Below are positions 1-12,416 of a stretch of 64,000 bases of DNA, piece by piece. The DNA is from Heterobasidion occidentale. Lineage: Eukaryota; Basidiomycota; Agaricomycetes; Russulales; Bondarzewiaceae. A program made the translations under genes and the position numbers. Below the pieces are notes generated by a model. It had not been told where the DNA came from. It saw only the letters and a program-made list of their open reading frames with translations, and made no database searches. The stretch spans positions 1,302,001 to 1,366,000 of the forward strand of contig JBCAQO010000013.1 of NCBI GenBank assembly GCA_039111635.1. Direction: 5' to 3'. Each line of letters begins with the position of its first letter. Positions within the stretch are counted from its first letter, which is position 1.

Positions 1-718
1 TAGCACAGTTGTTCATGTGTTTTTGTACCGCATATCTGACTTCCTCAGGCGTCCTCAGGCATCCAAGCACGTTTCATAGTTCTAGTTCCGCTGCTAAACG
101 CGCAAAATGACGTTTTCGGATGAATGAGCCGCTGACTCATGCGATGCGCAGACAGCTGGTCCGGCTTTGAGGCATAGCCGAATTGGCGCTGGTAGGGCCC
201 TGGTGCACTGAGATACTAGGCAAGGCCATGATGAATGACCATCTGGCATATGAGCACTACACCTGGGCTGATGGAGCTGCGTATGGGGACACGCACTACA
301 ACTGGAACTTCCATCGAGGTGCACACAGGTGCACTATGCCACTGCGCGGTTCAGCGGTTGTCAGCAGGTTATAGGACCGGTGCCGAGTAGCTTTAGACTC
401 TCATCGTAGATCCAGGCACCGGGACCTTGCCCGTTATCTCAGATCTCCAAGATTCACGATAGCAATCACATGTTAGGATGTCTGGAGAGTCTCGGCTGTT
501 TGAGACATGCAGCACATCATAGAAAACATGAGCACACCTGAATGTTCAAACGTGCAACAGCCTGCAGGACACTTGCAGGAGACAAGTAACAGAAAATGAT
601 AAGGTGATTGCTTAGCATGAAACAGCGATAGCACCATCAAATGAATCATGCAATGCTAGAACCATATGTCAATCACACCGAAGGCCGAACTCAACGATCT
701 TCGGTCAACGTGTAGAAT
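1..718. other. Region without a recognised gene
   Basis: I see only short, overlapping open frames with no recognisable protein motif on either strand. A short direct repeat (TCCTCAGGCG then TCCTCAGGCA) sits near position 43-60. The NDC1 stop codon begins the next feature, so part of this stretch is probably its 3' flank. Confidence 0.5.
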
Positions 719-3515
719 TTAGTTGTAATCTACAAACCCTTGGAGCTTGTGCGCAATCCGAGGCGGGAACTTGAACGCCGAAAGCCTCTCCCCAAATGTC
801 CGTACGATGCGTACGATGCCTTCTTTGAGCGCTAATAGTTTCAGGTAATTAATCGCCTGCCCAAGCAAAATGAAGACATGCAAACGACCCACCGTCACCA
901 ACGAGAGCAAGCACATCGCCTGCTCGCGCGACTTCCACGCGGACACGATCTCGAGCCTCGCGGTCCTGGACGGACAATTCCTCTTCATCGGATGAAGGAG
1001 CCGGTGCGAGAGCGCTCAATTCAGCTTGATAATCTTCAATAGCCGTCAAGTGCGAAAGCATCGCCTCTAATATGCGAGGAATGTCGCGCTGAACAATACC
1101 GTAACGGTCTTCAGTCAGCGACGCGCAGACAAGGCGAGACAACACTGGCGCAAAAACGATCAATCAAAGGGCGTTCGTCTGCTCTTTCAATTGAGGACGA
1201 ACCTTCGACGATGAGCGCATCCACCTCACGATAAGGCAACGATGCCTCAGCAGTTTTACTAACCCGCTCTCTCCGCCACCAGTTTTCCCATTGCTCTCCG
1301 ATGCGTGAAAGTGTCTGAGGGGCTGGCACAGGGAGTAAACGCTTGAGGGAGCTGAGGCTTCGCACCGGAGCCGTGATAGCTTTGACAGCAGCCTCGTTTT
1401 CGATCAAAGCCAGTGGCTGTTTAACAGCCACCGCCGGGGATTCAATGCCCTTGAAGAGTTCTGGTATATGTGCCGCTGTGTTCTGAACAGAATTTTGGAC
1501 TGCTTGTGTCAAAGCACCGTCAGCAGCTATGGAATCGATAACAGAACGGATAGGTGATTGTGTTGGTGCCTTGAAAATATGCTTGCGTAGAAGAGGCGTA
1601 GAAGGTGGTGAGGGTTTCAGCATTGGAGGCGCCGGAGGAGGTGCTAGAAGGGGAGTATGAGCATGTCTGCAAAGACACTTGTAGAAACAATAACTTGCTC
1701 GTTGGTGGTGCAGGTTGTCCTCGGCGTAACAGAACTTGGTAGTCATTGCCGAGAAATAAGAGGGATTCACGGAGGAGAGTAGACCATAGAGAGGGGCTGT
1801 ATTTTTGGTCGCCAAATAATGCAGTGCGGCTGGCAATGGCGCTCGGGGAATCATCTTTGCCAAATTCATTGAGCTCGTGGTAGGCAAAATACTTGAAATA
1901 CACATCGCTAGAAGTTATTCCTGATATGAGCGTTGCTGAGGAATCGGGTGTGACTTGGGCTACATAGATCGGCTGGGATAGAGATGCATGAGGTCATTGA
2001 CGATACAAGAAAACACCCAAAATAAACAAACCTCTTGAATTTTTTCATCGAATAGGCTCTCTACGAATTCCCAACTAGAAAGCGTTGTGAAACCAACGAA
2101 AAAAGTCCGCCAAAGAAGAGGAAAATTGCGGAACAGGAGAAATATTGTCCAGGACCCTCGTAAGAAGTGAGCGCAGAAAGGTCGCAGTAACCTGGAGATC
2201 CAAGGCAATCCCAGCAGGACCGGTAGTACCAGAGAGCGGGCGAGACCGAATGCAACGGTGTAGGCTGACAAGACCAACCCAGTGAATATCAAGGCGGTAA
2301 AGCCAGTCACGGCTAGTCGGTAAGTGTACGGTGCAGCCGGCTGCGAGAACTGCAAAAGTGGGGGCTTCATGACACGGATGGTTCTACTGGACATGGACTA
2401 GACGCACCTGCGTGTGAACAGTTTTCCAATGAACGGCAAACCGGTCAAGCATGGTATTTCGAGCGAAGTAGGCAATCGCCAACGTAAGTTGCGAGAACAG
2501 GAGGAACAAAAAGCGACCGTTGAGATAGTATGGATGCTTTCTGATCTACTGATTCAGAGCACGGAATGCGGAGGATTTGAGTAGTGACGAACCTGGACCT
2601 AACGAAAACAGCGAGATGGTGATCACCGCGCGCATTCGGCGGCTCATTGACATATGTACTGATGATGTGCAGAGCCGTGATTGTTACAGCAGAGACAACG
2701 TAGGTCGCGAGGGAGCGTAAAGTCGGAGTTTTTGAGGTCGCGGCTCTGAATGTTTGAGAGGGCGATGATGCAGCAGCACGTGTAGCTAAATGCGTACAAG
2801 ACAATGAGCAAATCGAAGATGAAGCGAATCAGCCTGGTAATTCAAAAGAAGCGTAAATAGCCGCATCGTCTGTTGGTAAATCGGATAACTCGAGGGATCT
2901 ACCCAAACCTGCCACCAGTCCACCGTGAAGGAGAGAGTCTGTCTATCATGATAGTTCTATAATGAGGCATAGAGATATGGTGTGGTCGAGAACGCTCGTC
3001 CCTATAGTAAGGGCGAATGCTCTCGTCTCGTGAGATCCTTGAAGCGACAGTGGGATTCGTGAGTGGAGATGTCTATGATCGGACGGGGGTTGGGTTGGGT
3101 AGATACAGTCTGTACGCAAAGCCCATAGACGTGTGACAATCTAGGGCATATCTATCCAGTCATCGAACCAGGACTCAGACTCACCTGTCATCCGTGCTTT
3201 CCGCAGTACTACCACGGGGACTACACCCAGAGCCCATGCAAAGGCTGTGAAAGACAAGGTCGATGGCAAGAAAGGAAGGAGTGGTATCTGCGTGAGCCCA
3301 GTTCCTCGCCACCATCCAATCCATAACGTCGTCTGGGCCCAGTCAAAGAGAGCAGAGGAGAGAAATATACCATAGAGTAGACGGTGGCGTAGCACGGCGC
3401 GTAAGAGAGGTTCGTAAGTCTGAGAAGCGGCAGGAACAGGAGCTGAAGATCTCGCGGAAAGTGAAGACGTTATGGCACGTATTGGTGTTGTCGTAGAGCT
3501 CCCTAGTCTTGACAT
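719..3515 (-). CDS. NDC1: Nucleoporin NDC1 (nuclear pore / spindle pole body anchor)
   Basis: Integral membrane nucleoporin that anchors nuclear pore complexes, and in fungi spindle pole bodies, in the nuclear envelope. The start at 3515 opens with MSRLGSSTTTPIRA, followed by two membrane segments (around RHRLLYGIFLSSALFDW and LSFTAFAWALGVVPVVVL). A long intron (about 3165-2789) leads to a third segment (LRSLATYVVSAVTITALHII). Next come the KHPYYLNGRF block and two further segments, then the cytosolic half with FGDQKYSPSLW and SLTEDRYGIVQRDIPRILEA. The last exon ends FPPRIAHKLQGFVDYN. This order matches the Ndc1/Nup family as I know it in Agaricomycetes. Two donors are GTTCGT (2592 and 1202). 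The frame changes in the proline-rich linker near 1690-1720, either by a 28-nt intron or by an indel. The identity is well supported; exact joints are inferred. Confidence 0.85.
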
Positions 3516-3765
3516 CGCAGGGGAGTGTCGACCACCGTCGATGGCAGCAAAAAAGAAAGAAAGAAGTATCGTGATCTTGCCACAGTCGCGTGCCGTCACC
3601 GAGTTCCGTGACCCAATCTTCGTCACATCACGCCGTCACACAGGAATGTAGCAATTCGTGAAAAGTTCATGACGGATGCTTAGAACTACACATGAGAGAC
3701 ACAGCAATCGAAAACAGGATAATAACCAAAATAAAGAGCCCAAATGTTACCAAAGTGCTCATGCA

Positions 3766-6345
3766 TCATGCCCAAGGATTATCCTCTTCAGGAATTCCAT
3801 AGCGATTCAAAACGACACTTATTCGTGCATGCGCAGGTGGCGTTTCAGCGCGAGCGATCGTTATATCCTCTAAAAGCCCATCTGCACTCCCGTCCTCATC
3901 CTCCTCCCCTAGTTCTGTTTCTGTCACAGCCTGCGCGAGATCCCCGAGATCCAAGTCTTCTGCTTGCACTTGCGCCTCGCCTTCTACCTCTGCATCCTCT
4001 TCTCCGGGCAGATACTTCCTCCGATACACTTTCATCACTCCAGCTCCACGCATTGCAGGTTCTCCATGTCGTCGCTCCCTCGTCATTCCCGCTTCGCCCG
4101 CACTTTTATCCTCGACGACGAGATCCACGGCATCTGGCCGGCGGGCCTCACCTGGGACATGTGCAAGGGCTCGATTGTTGATCGCGGGACTGCTGTTAGA
4201 TGAAGGTGGCAGGGAAAGGGAGTGATGGCGCGAGGATGAACCAGGACGAGAAAGTTTCCTTGGAGACGCCGATGCAGAAGTCGACTGCGACGAAGAGGAT
4301 TTCTTCGAGACCTTCGTCCACTTAGCCGCACACCCGCAGCATCGCCTGCGGGCAGCCGTTCGGCCTCCATGTCAATAATCGATCGATCGACTCTACGGCT
4401 TGCTCCCTCAACCCCATGTCCCTTCTGTTTCTGTTCGGAGTCCTGATCAGACCTTGGGAGCCCATTCGAAGTCCCGACAGCCCCATATGTCGATCCATGC
4501 TTGCCACTATCCGCCCGCCTTCTCTCCCCATAACTCGAGAACCACGCACTCCGCTCGTTCCGCAAGATGCGCTCCTCCTCGTCCCACATCTGGATCCTGG
4601 CAGATTCTGAGCTTGCATCTATGCAAGGATAGCTGTAGTCCCCGAAGAAGTACTGCTTGCAGCTCTGAAAGAGCCTCTCGTCCTCCTCGTTCAGATCGCC
4701 GAACGGCAGGCCCAACCCAGCCGCAGCTTCACCCTCGTCATCGTCACGTAGGTCGTCGGCATCATGGACGACATCTTCGATATCGCCTGCGAGAAGTGGA
4801 GCATGCACTTCTTCATCTTCTCGTCTTGTCATGCGTTGTATCGCATCGATCCCTCGCCCGACCGGTCCCGAGGAGCCAGCGCTACCAACAGGAAGTGGAA
4901 GCCAATATTTTCCCTTTCCACCTTTGCTGTACCTCAAGCCTGCGCGTATCCGACGCTCACGTCCCAGCCCCTGATGCATGTAGCCCTCGCTGGGTTCAAA
5001 CTCGCGGTATCCCATCCCCTCGCCCCGCAACGTCGTCTTGCTGTCTTCGATCACGTCCTTGAACCCAAAAGCATCGCGAGTAGCATAGAACATTGGCATG
5101 CGCCCGACATAAGAGAGATGCTTGTCGACATAGTCTGTGTGTGCAAACGCAAACATATGCGCGATAGCAAAGAGCGGCATTTCAAGACAGATCATAGTGT
5201 CGGTGAGCCCGAGCGAGATATGTTCCTTGTCAATATATGGCCCTAGTTGCTTGATAGCTCCCATCGCTACGAGGATAGATATGACAATAGATTGCCAGAA
5301 TGAAAAAAAGAGTATGCCCTTGACGCAAAGGAACTTAGGCATAGGACTACGTCGCTCAGTCATTAAAATGAATAGTTTTGGGTGGACTGACTCACCGAAA
5401 GGGCTTGAGATCTTCACTAATAGATAGCCAAAACATAGCAAGGCAATACAAGCTGAGACAGATACTCATGTTGTATATGATACTAATATATAGATATCCA
5501 GAATCTGCACGAAGATCACCTTCATTGAATTTCCTGCAGCTTTGAGGATCAAGGTGGCCACTGCAAGGATAGGTTTTACCTGGACATACTCTAGAATGAC
5601 GAACGAGTATTAGTATTGTATGGGGTTATTTGTGATTTACACACGAAGGATGCCTCGCTTAAGGAACAGGAAAGTGTGTGGGTCACTAACGTCCAATTCC
5701 CGTTGGAATATGTTCATGGGGAAGGGAGGGGTTTTAGGAGGCCGGCCGTGAACAAGTATGATCAGAGAACGTTCGCCTCCAAGGTATGCTAGAAGAAGTT
5801 GAAAGAAACAATAAATCACGAATGCCTAGGCAAACGCAACCTCAGTAAGGTATCGCGCGGTTGAAGAATATACGCACTTCGTATATATCACGTATCACAT
5901 CAATGACAAAAGCTGCCTCAAGGAGAATAATGATATGAGAGACGATATCCCATAGAGTGGAACCATCAGCATTATTCGTATGACCATCCTGACGAGAGAG
6001 AAGTTCATTAGTTCGGTGAACGGTGGTGGGGATCATGATCAAGTCTATATGTCGCTATGATCCAATGCCTCTCATCTTTGCCCACGAGCGCTCGAAGCTA
6101 TCATGACCTCCTCGATGATCCGCCTCCTCTGCTATCCCAAACCTGCCTGCCTCAAAGTCCATATGATGACCCACTCACCGTTGCAAGATAGGTTTGCGGT
6201 AATTTTTAAGGTGCAAGTAGATCGACATAGCCGAGACCAATGTTGCTACCAGCGTCGCGAGTCCAGATACGATGAGAAGGGTTGGGCTTAGAGCGGAACC
6301 AGAGCCTCCGCCTACGTCTGCTGCTTTCGCACTGAAGGAGGCCAT
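3766..6345 (-). CDS. DUF300 / TMEM184-type seven-helix membrane protein (Ost-alpha family), frame broken three times
   Basis: Member of the organic solute transporter alpha/TMEM184 family, multi-span proteins of vacuolar or endomembranes in fungi; the substrate is not known. Exon 1 starts at 6345 (MASFSAKAADVGGG) and ends NYRKPILQR. Then follow LMVPLYGISSLISLFSL, EAAFVIDVIRDIYE, AFVIYCFFQLLLAYLGGERS, the PKFLCVKGILFFSFWQS block and an acidic, Ser-rich tail ending EEDNPWA. Introns are short, with normal GT-AG ends. Reading the conserved protein needs one extra base at each of three points: near 5918 (before EAAFVID), near 5535 (before EGDLRADSGYLYI) and near 4322 (before KWTKVSKKSSSS). All three look like single-base losses. 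I favour sequencing or assembly error over a true pseudogene, because the sequence between the breaks is well conserved. Confidence 0.82.
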
Positions 6346-6749
6346 TGGAGTCGTTCAAATGGGAATTCTTCCACTGCTGCAAGCTCGGTGTAGAAGAGAC
6401 GAGTGTCAGCGCCTATGGATACGCTCGCAAGCTGGGTTGTGCATGAAGTCGGGTATAGGTTCGAGCTGCGGATGCTGCCTTTGTGCAACTGATGCATTCA
6501 AACTCCGAAAGGACCGGTCAGATCCCTGACTAGGTGACGTACTCAAGAGCGCGTTGGCCTTTTCTTTTCATCACCCGGCTTTTTGCACATCGCCCCCTAT
6601 GGTAACTGTGTCTCAGACTGTTAGATCTTTTACACTTGAAACTTGAAATTTTCAAGCTAGTCGACCAACAGGCTACTTTCCCACTTTATTCTTTTGCCTG
6701 TTTATCTTGGCCAGTGACTTGCTGCACGACCGTCTTTTCTGCGATCGCC

Positions 6750-7597
6750 ATGCCCAAATTCTCGAAGCTTGTAAACCCTTGCAACCCACTTCGCAAGATA
6801 CTCCGTGATGCAGTCAAATCTATGGATGGACTCAGATCTATGGCAGTAGTAGGCAAGCTTCGTCGCGTTGATTCTCGTCTAAGCATTACTGCCCGGCCTT
6901 TCAAGACATCTATCCCTCGTTCTCCTGGCACACGCTCGCGACGGTCGTATTGCATGGCCCTGCTCAACGAGGTCGACGACACAGTCGTCGTTACCGCTCT
7001 CAATTCACTCCCTTTTTGCTGTCACGCAGACCTGATCACGATGAACCGCTCGCAGCTGGTCGATGTCGCACAAGTATTCAATCTTCACCTGCCCGCAGCG
7101 CTGCAGATCGATCTCGACCCATCTCAACCAGATGATTATATCCGCATCACTATCGAGATTCTTGTTGGTTTACGCCTCGGCCAGAATAAGGAACGAAACA
7201 CACCTTCCCCAACACCACTTGCTGTTCCATCTCGTGCTTCTTATATATCTGTTGGCACACCCCTGCATCCGGTTGTCGAGAAGACGAGGGTTTTGCTCCT
7301 ATACGTGCAAGGCGCCGCACATCATCAGAACCGAGGCTTTCCCTTGCACCAGCGCCAGTCCCACGCCTGATGATCACCGAACCTGATTCTCCTACTCCGA
7401 AGCGTGCACCTCGTTCCAAGAGTGCGATGGTATTGGGCTCTACTTCTGGCTCCGAAGCGAGCCATGGCCCGGGTGGAATTTCTCATCGACCAGACGGCCT
7501 GCTCGATGCAATCCCGTCTCGCGCGCGCTATCGTCCCCAGAGTTCACGGGCCAGTCTCGGTGTCTACCCCCAGTATTCGTGCAGCAGCTCAGCCTAG
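6750..7597 (+). CDS. Unrecognised protein, probably one gene with a frame break
   Basis: I do not recognise a family. From the ATG at 6750 (MPKFSKLVNPCNPLRKILRD) an open frame runs without introns to about 7290. It contains a moderately hydrophobic middle (NEVDDTVVVTALNSLPF, NRSQLVDVAQVFNLHLPAAL). It then has to shift to another frame to continue into a Pro/Ser/Arg-rich tail (MITEPDSPTPKRAPRSKSAM). The shift falls at a TTTT run near 7291 and is repaired by one added base, as in several neighbouring genes. The tail is low in complexity and could be regulatory. It may instead be two unrelated open frames; no homology claim is made. Confidence 0.45.
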
Positions 7598-7939
7598 CAT
7601 GGCTGTTGCTGTGAGTTCTTATCTCTAGCGTACTACAGATGTCGCTACAGGTGCAGGTTGCGAGGACAGTAGCGGCTTTTGACGTCGATGGCTCAGCTGT
7701 AGCGGGCGATGGTCTTGGTGACGAGAAGCAGACATATGTTGCGAAGTCAGCAGGCCTCTACCACCTCTGTCCTACTTAGGTTCACTATAAAGCATGGTGC
7801 ATGTATGAGGCTGAACCCAAATATAAGCATATGGATGTGCACTCAATCTTCTGCACGTCCGTAGTGACGTCGACATTCCACAGATTTGGACTGCAGCAGA
7901 TAAAATCATATCCAAGTAACTAGTCGTTGATACCCTGGA
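7598..7939. other. Intergenic, no gene seen
   Basis: This is the convergent gap between the 3' ends of the unknown plus-strand gene and the minus-strand F-box gene. Both strands carry frequent stops and no domain was recognised. It probably holds the two terminators. Confidence 0.5.
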
Positions 7940-9411
7940 CTATGAATCTTCAGATATGAAGATTGGTTCCGCCCTGTAACCCAGAATCACTGACGGGGGC
8001 TCTGACTTTAGTAACGATGCTTCTATCGCTACCTCGGCGTCATCGAAGTCCGAGTCTGTACTTGCAGTTGTGTCCGAGTCCGTATCCGATTCACTGTATG
8101 TGATGTCTGCGTCGTCAACCTTCCAAGTGACGTAGTGACGCGTTTGAACAACATCGACCCCGGGGGCGAGGCTGGCTGTAACACTAGGGAACTGGTCTGA
8201 AAGCGGCGTGCTCGGATCCATGACTACAGGAAGTTCGAAGAAGAGACTCAGGGATATATCCAGTCGCCTGTGCCCTTGCAGCGCAGGGAAGCCTGCAAGG
8301 TCGATTTCGAATTCATGTGCACTATCCAGCTCGTCGGCGAGGAAGGGCAGCGTCCAAATATCGAGCCATTTAAGGTTTAGATGTGACATCGGAACGAGCT
8401 GATCGCCTTCGTGCCCCTTGAAGCAAACCAGATGCTCCAAGTTAGGACATTGGTCGAGCCAACGTTGAAAGGAAAAACTCTTCGGGGCATTATTGTGGAC
8501 GTAGACGTGAAAGAAGCGGAGATTGCGGCCATATTGCGATAGAAAAATGAACATCGTTTCATCGAACGACAAGAGGTTTTCCTCAGGCGCTAAGGAGGGC
8601 CATGACCCCAGGAGAACCGTCAGGTTTTGCAAAGCAGGCATCGACCAGGAGATGATCGTTAGGAAATGGCACTGAGAGTTGGCAGGCGTTATCAAGAAAC
8701 GAAGATCGCGCAGACACGGCAAGGATAAAGACATTGATCTTCTTGTGAGATGATCGGAAAGGTTATTGTCAATGAAACAAGACTCGTGAATGGTTGAAGA
8801 AAACTGATCTGGAAATGGTCTTGCATGGGATTGGTATCTACTTCCAACGTCGAGAGACGCGAAGCGACTTCTGACACGACTGGAATCCACCGTATAAGAG
8901 ATGTGGTCGAGAATTTGCGCTGGCTGAGCGAAATTGAAGAAAGACGCGGACAAAGTTTCACAATCTTTTCCAAATGATACGCGTAGGTGGCTCCGCCTAT
9001 GAAGTCTGGCGCAAAAAAGTTGAACGTGATTTTCTCGACCAGTGGTCCAAAGTAGTCTGGTGCGTCGGTGATTGTTTGAAGAAAACGTTTGACTTGCGTT
9101 GGGGAAATAAAAATTACTTCATTGTAGAGATGACGAGTACCGATAACGCGCCACCGATGGCAGCTGGAGATAATGGCCTTGACAGTGCCCACCGATTGCC
9201 GCCAACCTGGATTCGCAAAGCCCCAGCCGTAAATAGGATTGGACTTGAGAGTGGATTGAGCAGCTGCGAAGCTGAAGATACGATTGAGAATTTCCACGGG
9301 GAGCACATCAGTGGACGAGGCCTGAATCTATGGGCGCGGATATCAGGTGAATGCCATACATCTGTAGAGAAACTAGTGGAATTGAGTTACATTTTCTGCA
9401 ATTGCAGTCAT
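7940..9411 (-). CDS. F-box protein (SCF ubiquitin ligase substrate adaptor), one frame break
   Basis: Typical Agaricomycete F-box protein, expected to bind Skp1 and present substrates to an SCF E3 ligase. A short first exon starts at 9411 (MTAIAEN), followed by an intron that restores frame at ASSTDVLPVEILNRIFSFAA, the classic F-box opening. The motif ends with HRWRVIGTRHLYNEVIF. Downstream the protein is leucine-rich in a loose repeat pattern (PCLRDLRFLITP, MPALQNLTVLLG, CPNLEHLVCF, HLNLKWLDIW), like the substrate-binding LRR of this group. It ends in an acidic Asp/Ser tract. The frame shifts by one missing base near 8727, between TITFPIISQEDQ and SLPCLRDLRF. The family is abundant and fast-evolving in mushrooms, so no substrate can be named. 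Confidence 0.78.
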
Positions 9412-10111
9412 TGTTCTGTTCAATGCCTCTTACAATTGATTTTTGGTGCTATAGGTGATGCGCTGGCACAGGAGCGATTGACTTTGTGTCAGTGAGGAAT
9501 TGAGATGAGCAGGATTGGCAGCATATTTTTGAACGCATACGTGGTATTAAAACTTCAAAGAAAAGGTGCTGCAATGAGTTGCGAGCTGTGGACCAACGGC
9601 AGTCCAACGGCGAGGTTGAATTGAAAGTGAGAAATAAATGCCAGTGGCATGGCTGACTGACAGCCGCTATTATGCAATGTTATCACGTGAAGCCTGCTTG
9701 TGGCAAGATGAGCCTGTCTTTGTTCCAAGCGGAGCAGTACAGAAACCTAAGGTCTCCATGTCGGATGTCCACCCTGGATACACTATGAGCGGGAGGTATG
9801 AAGGATTTCACTGCATCTGAATATCGATTCCCAGCGTCTAGGGCAGTCATAAGTATTGTTGGCTCACCCATTCAAGCCGAATGACTGAGACGCTCGATCC
9901 AAAATGAGAGAGGATCTCTAGCATACAGATTACTGAACATATTGATTCGAAAAACAGGGCATCAATGGGACGCACAACGAAGCAGCAACAATTACCAGCG
10001 GTCCAACGTACATACACTAATGAATCTCCTCATCTGGCCCACAGGGCCTCACAATGGTATCGATGGTCGCTAGCACTTCAATGATTTTTAGGATTAGGTG
10101 AGATGGGCATA
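9412..10111. other. Intergenic, no gene seen
   Basis: About 700 bases with only short open frames. It covers the promoter of the minus-strand F-box gene and the 3' flank of PEX19. No convincing TATA box or repeat was found. Confidence 0.5.
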
Positions 10112-11364
10112 TTAAGTGATGATACAGCCTTCGGGCAACTGGGGCAGCCCGTCGGCGCCGAGGTCGAGACCTGGAGGGAGCTCGCCCATGATCTCTACTG
10201 GTGGAGAGCCGTACGACTGCATCTGCGTTCGAGGAATTTTAGTCAATGATTGAGCATTGTTGCAATTTAGAATGCATAATAAACGCGTACCTCGGTCATG
10301 AGCGACACGACTGCCGCATTCTGCGACGAGTTGCTGTCGCTATACGAAGGGTCCTCGAAGATCGCGATCATCTTCGCAATACTGGCATGCTGCGCCGTGT
10401 ACTGCTTGTACTGCTGCTCACTTAATGTCGCCTTGTTCTCTTCGAGGTATGGTGGGAACTGAAATTAAAGAATCATGTCAACCTGTGGTGATGAAAGAGT
10501 GTGCGAAGACGCTGACCTTGTCTGAGAGCTCCTTGAGAGGCTCATACAGTATATCCTTGCTCATCAAATGGCTCATCATGCCGTCCAGCAGCCCGTTCAA
10601 TTCATCCTCTGTCTTACCTTCCCCAAACTCGCAAGCAGCTTCTCCAGGTCGTCGTCATTCGTCGACGCCGCCTGCGAATCCTGACACGAATCATCTAAGC
10701 CTTTCACACACAAGCCTAGTAGCAAAGAGCGAACTCACTCGGAGATTTTGCTCGCTCTCTTTTAGCTTCTGCATTGCCGCACGAATGTTCTTTTGGAAGT
10801 CATCCTCTGCAGGGCCCGTTGATTTCTCCTTCTCTTTCCCCGTTTCCGCCGCTGCGCCTGTACTAGCGCCCAATCCAGATTTCGCAGTGACACCTGCAAT
10901 ATCGTCAAGCCCCGGCACCGCACCATCCATGCCTTCGATCAGCATTGCCTCCCATGCCTTGCGGAACGCCTCCTCCCGGCGCTGCTCTTCTGCAGGGTCC
11001 ACTGATGCAGCGCTACTAGAGGCCTCACCCGCATTGCCAAATGGCGCGCCCATATCGCGCATCAGCGACTCCATCCCCCGCGCGAGTTCACGTGCGAAGT
11101 CGTCAGAAAAGTCATCCGAGCCGGCGGGCGCCACGGCAGATGATGAAGGCGGAATCGTGGATTTAGACGTCGGCGGCGGAGCCGCTGTAGATTTTGGTGC
11201 CTCGGTAGAGAACTGATCGAGCACATCTGTAGAAAATTTAGAAGGCGTGCAAGTTGAGCGGTTCGATTATAGAGTCACGCAAAGTCAGGTAAGAGCGCAC
11301 CATCCAAGTCGTCGACGTCCTCGTCAACATCTACGCGTGCCTTTTGCAAGTTTACGTCGCTCAT
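10112..11364 (-). CDS. PEX19: Peroxin PEX19, receptor and chaperone for peroxisomal membrane proteins; one frame break
   Basis: Cytosolic shuttling receptor that binds newly made peroxisomal membrane proteins and docks on Pex3. Exon 1 starts at 11364 (MSDVNLQKARVDVDED) and joins DDLDDVLDQFSTEAPK, the conserved N-terminal Pex3-binding region. Then come a low-complexity linker, the FARELARGMESLMRDMG helix, RREEAFRKAWEAMLIEGMDG, DDFQKNIRAAMQKLKESE and the C-terminal cargo-binding domain (LDGMMSHLMSKDILYEPLKE). The last residues are EGCIIT: Cys-Ile-Ile-Thr fits a CaaX farnesylation box, as known for Pex19. The GGGG run at 10621-10624 needs one more G to keep frame through ASLGEGKTEDELN, so the gene is read with a one-base loss. 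Identity is firm. Confidence 0.88.
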
Positions 11365-11809
11365 GATTCTTCTCGAATGAAATAGTATGCACCGGAGGAG
11401 GGGTCGTAGTGGTGGTGGAATCCAAGTAACTTGTTTGTAACAGTAGATGCGTAACCGAGCTACATATCATGTGCTAATTGGATCGAGCCGAGTACCTTCG
11501 GGTCACCAACACAAAGCCATTCAGTGACGCACGTCTTAGAGGTCAACATGTAGATGGTATAGATGAGTTATAGATGTCAATGGCCATAGAACCTCATAGA
11601 CTATTGAATCGACGAGATTGTAATGAGACAGGTTGAAATGTGTATGTCATCTCACCAGAGGTCAGAAACGCTGCACGAATTATGACAAGCTCAGATTCAT
11701 CTTGCGGCTCCAGCAGCAAAAATTTCCACTGAAAGAAGGCAAAGAAGAGATCCGAAGTCCCATGTAATAGATATCGTCTTCTATTAATGCCAGCGCGCTC
11801 CTAGCTCAA
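11365..11809. other. Intergenic, no gene seen
   Basis: About 445 bases between the PEX19 start and the NDUFA2 stop, both on the minus strand. It should hold the PEX19 promoter and the NDUFA2 terminator; no distinctive element was recognised. Confidence 0.45.
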
Positions 11810-12265
11810 CTAGCTCAGCAGCTGGGTGACCTTAGACTCGACATCTGATGATGACAGGTTGTCCAGCTCAACGTGCTTTTCCACACCACGCTCTGTGATG
11901 AAAAAAAAACACCACATAGATAGGAGAGACGGGAAGGAAGGGAATATCCATGAACATGAGTCGACGTAAGATCGTATGTATCACCACGAAGCACGCACCA
12001 AACCGCGCAAACACCCGCGCTGGCGTCCCCCTTGCCTCACGAATCATCACAGGGAGATCTGGGTTGTTCTGCTTGATGATAGGATAGTTGGCCTGAATAA
12101 ATTGCCTGGAATTGCAGGTTTGCATGTAAGTCGAACCGAGATGTGGGTGATTCACGTCTACGTGTCAAATGGAGCTGACCGTGTTCCTGCGGACGCAGCG
12201 CCCGTCTGTGAGCACAGAATACGAATCTCGCGAATGGCAGGGGATAGTGCTCGAGCGAAAGACAT
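11810..12265 (-). CDS. NADH:ubiquinone oxidoreductase subunit NDUFA2 / B8 (complex I)
   Basis: Accessory subunit of mitochondrial respiratory complex I with a thioredoxin-like fold. Three exons give about 91 residues, the usual length. Exon 1 starts at 12265 (MSFARALSPAIREIRIL, then CSQTGAASAGTR). Exon 2 carries QFIQANYPIIKQNNPDLPV and MIREARGTPARVFARF. Exon 3 has ERGVEKHVELDNLSSSDVES and ends VTQLLS. The central REARGTPARV block is the family hallmark. All joints keep frame with GT-AG introns. It is divergent from RAX1 with only 151 bases between the start codons. Confidence 0.9.
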
Positions 12266-12416
12266 GGCGGTCAGCTCTCTCCTGGGACGGAGGAATACGC
12301 CTATTGAGCCGAGTTAGGCACAGTGATATTACGTCATCAATTCCTGTTGACAAGGCCACGCTCATCGCACGCTCGTTTTCAACCGCGCTTGCGCATCGTG
12401 CTCGACGTTCTTTACG
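12266..12416. promoter_or_regulatory. Short bidirectional promoter between NDUFA2 and RAX1
   Basis: Only 151 bases separate the two divergent start codons, so both 5' leaders and both core promoters must share this stretch or overlap the genes. No TATA box is evident. The regulatory role is inferred from geometry alone. Confidence 0.45.
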
